Positions 62,681 to 64,000 of a stretch of DNA of 64,000 nucleotides are shown one piece after another. The notes under the pieces were generated by a model. It worked only from the letters and a program-made list of their open reading frames with translations, did no database searches and was not told the origin of the DNA. A program made the position numbers and the translations under genes. Numbering within the stretch: the stretch's first letter is position 1; each line of letters begins with the position of its first letter. The stretch lies in NCBI GenBank assembly GCA_028688145.1, contig JAQTYU010000003.1, positions 62,001 to 126,000 on the forward strand. The letters run 5' to 3'. This DNA comes from Thiotrichaceae bacterium (GTDB taxonomy: Bacteria > Pseudomonadota > Gammaproteobacteria > Beggiatoales > Beggiatoaceae).

Positions 62681-63184
62681 TTACGGTTTTTTAAGCTTTG
62701 CTAAAAGCTGAAAAGGATTAGGACGGTCAGCTTGTGCGATCTCATCGGGTAAGGAATATTCATTCTGTGGACACTGCTCGTGCAGTGCAACAATGGGCAA
62801 AGATAAAATAATTTCATCTTCTACCAAATCCCACAATGACAGGGAGTTTTGTTCTAAAGTCAGGAAATCAGCGGTTTCAGGAAGCCCTTCATCGGATTGA
62901 CCTGTTTTTAAAATAAATAAAACTACCTCCCGTTGCAGTACATACTGCATGGGCTGTAGGCAGCGTTGACACAACAACGCAAGTTGTCCCTGTATCTTAC
63001 CAAGAATCACGGGGCGATTTTGATCATCATATTGAAACTGCAATACAATGGAAATCTCACCCTGATTATCACACAAACTGTCTTGCAAGCGCGCCATCTG
63101 TGCAATGGGCATAAGCCCTTGTAAGCTGCGTTCATGCTGCGCAAGACGTAAGGGTTCAATAAATTCTGGTAGTTCTGTCGACAT
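62681..63184 (-). CDS. yceD: YceD family protein (DUF177), 23S rRNA accumulation
   Basis: 167 residues. Characteristic CQRCLQPMQY motif at the middle, the LWDLVEDEIILSLPIVALHE segment and a final PNPFQLLAKLK. YceD is needed for proper 23S rRNA levels and is always next to rpmF. It begins the rpmF-plsX-fab transcript; the gap upstream to 63292 shows no clear promoter by eye. Confidence 0.93.
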   Translation of the reverse strand: MSTELPEFIEPLRLAQHERSLQGLMPIAQMARLQDSLCDNQGEISIVLQFQYDDQNRPVILGKIQGQLALLCQRCLQPMQYVLQREVVLFILKTGQSDEGLPETADFLTLEQNSLSLWDLVEDEIILSLPIVALHEQCPQNEYSLPDEIAQADRPNPFQLLAKLKKP

Positions 63185-63292
63185 AAGCCGATAATTTTAT
63201 GATGATTAGTCAGGTGTGTCAAATCAGAAGGACAGTTTTTTCACGTTCAAGGACTTTTAAAGCGGGATTTTGTGGGCAAGTCGCAAGATTAG

Positions 63293-64000
63293 TTAAAAGT
63301 TTCTGAGCAAGTCGGCATCTAAAGCGGTGAAAGTATCGTTATCTAAAGGTAAAAAAGCTTGCCAACCTGAGTGCTTAAAATAGTTTTTTCCCACCTCAGT
63401 TTGCGAAAAACTCAACAATAACTTTCTAATTTTATTTATCTTTTCATATCCTAAACGACTATTGATCATCACCACAAAACTCGGCATTGGCATAGAGGCG
63501 GCAATAATTCTGAACTTGCCTTGTGGATTATCTAAATATTTTTCAATATTTTGTTCTGCAATGGCTGCCGCTTCAACATTGCCCTGCAAAACTTGGTCGA
63601 GGGCTTTGCTATAGGGCTCGATAATTTCGACGCGCAGATTTCGTCCTTGTTCTACTCGATAATCTCGCAAAGTTTGTAAGGCAAGATAATGCACGACATC
63701 ATGATTAGGTGGCAAGGCAAGATGTAATTCTTGCAATTGTGCACCATTGACAATAGAAGAATCTTTACGCACCACAAGGCTTGCAAAAACGCTTTGTCGC
63801 GTCTTCACCGAATGTTGATATAAGCCACTACTTTCTGCCGCTCTCCCCCAATGAATCGGGGTGATTAAAATATCGTACAAACCTTTTTGGGTATATTCTT
63901 GAAAAGATTTATAATTTTCACTGTCCAATAATACCACGCTTTCATCTAAACCTTCGCTGAGATAATCTGCTAAAGGCGAGTGTTGTGCGATCAGTTTCGG
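63293..64000 (-). CDS. PhnD-like phosphate/phosphonate-type binding protein, 5' part outside window
   Basis: The open frame runs to the window edge, so the N-terminus and signal peptide are missing; at least 235 residues are visible. It shows the PhnD/TauA-like type 2 binding fold: HSPLADYLSE, YDILITPIHWGRAAESSGLY, FASLVVRKDSSI, an internal AAAIAEQNIEKYL and a terminal GWQAFLPLDNDTF. Such proteins bind phosphonate, phosphite or other oxyanions, or act as sensor domains of kinases. No permease follows. The stop at 63293 is followed by 108 bases before yceD. Confidence 0.78.
   Translation of the reverse strand, partial: PKLIAQHSPLADYLSEGLDESVVLLDSENYKSFQEYTQKGLYDILITPIHWGRAAESSGLYQHSVKTRQSVFASLVVRKDSSIVNGAQLQELHLALPPNHDVVHYLALQTLRDYRVEQGRNLRVEIIEPYSKALDQVLQGNVEAAAIAEQNIEKYLDNPQGKFRIIAASMPMPSFVVMINSRLGYEKINKIRKLLLSFSQTEVGKNYFKHSGWQAFLPLDNDTFTALDADLLRNF

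Overview
The window is chromosomal DNA of a gammaproteobacterium. Gene content (SecB, bacterial-type ProS, rpmF-plsX-fab cluster, BepA, YggX/MutY, PpnP, NAGGN amidotransferase), moderate base composition, several dispersed GC-rich palindromic repeats between genes, decayed insertion sequences, and abundant STAND/TPR/Uma2-type accessory proteins together suggest a filamentous sulfur oxidiser of the Beggiatoa/Thiotrichales type. That taxonomic guess is inference; no rRNA gene is present to fix it. No tRNA, rRNA or CRISPR array was seen.

Layout. 1-3.8 kb: the first codons of a probable cysteine synthase at the left edge, a class II aldolase, a small conserved protein, holA and a pheS that stands alone. 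4.2-12.2 kb: a large hybrid histidine kinase, an OsmC peroxidase-like protein, small unknowns, an ArsR regulator next to an Old Yellow Enzyme, and an SPFH protein. 12.5-17 kb: glcF and glcE (glycolate oxidase), nth, and a MipA/OmpV outer-membrane protein. 17.3-20.7 kb: a two-gene Septu-like defence module in which the PtuA-like ATPase carries N-terminal TPRs. 20.7-24.5 kb: asnO (osmoprotectant dipeptide amidation), ppnP, a second OsmC protein and apaH. 24.6-27.9 kb: an unknown helical protein, an NB-ARC STAND protein lacking a sensor domain, and remnants of two broken genes. 27.9-36.2 kb: yggX, mutY, bepA, a nucleotide-carrier-like transporter with HEAT repeats, a lone cyclic-nucleotide-binding protein and proS. 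36.7-42.7 kb: bioB, a MerR regulator, an orphan solute-binding protein, dut, then an ArsR-rhodanese-secB-gpsA run. 42.8-46.1 kb: Uma2 nuclease plus an nSTAND/TPR protein with five nearly identical repeats. 46.5-52.1 kb: an EamA transporter, IS remnants, an unknown protein, an acyl-CoA synthetase and an epimerase. 52.4-64 kb: valS, an IS982 remnant with intact target duplication, trpA, and the fatty-acid cluster read right to left as yceD-rpmF-plsX-fabH-fabD-fabG-acpP-fabF, then the 5'-truncated end of a PhnD-like binding protein.

How it fits together. The core genes cover translation (pheS, proS, valS, rpmF), DNA upkeep (holA, nth, mutY, dut), envelope and lipid synthesis (fab cluster, plsX, gpsA, bepA, secB) and redox or sulfur stress (OsmC proteins, YggX, Old Yellow Enzyme, a probable persulfide-sensing ArsR with a rhodanese). 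Several genes usually found in operons are alone here (pheS without pheT, trpA without trpB, glcEF without glcD, asnO without its synthetase partner), so the genome seems to have scattered many operons. The gaps between genes hold at least five families of inverted-repeat elements, some nested in one another. The most interesting accessory loci are the TPR-PtuA/PtuB pair, the truncated NB-ARC locus, the Uma2-STAND pair and the split transporter/cyclic-nucleotide-sensor pair.
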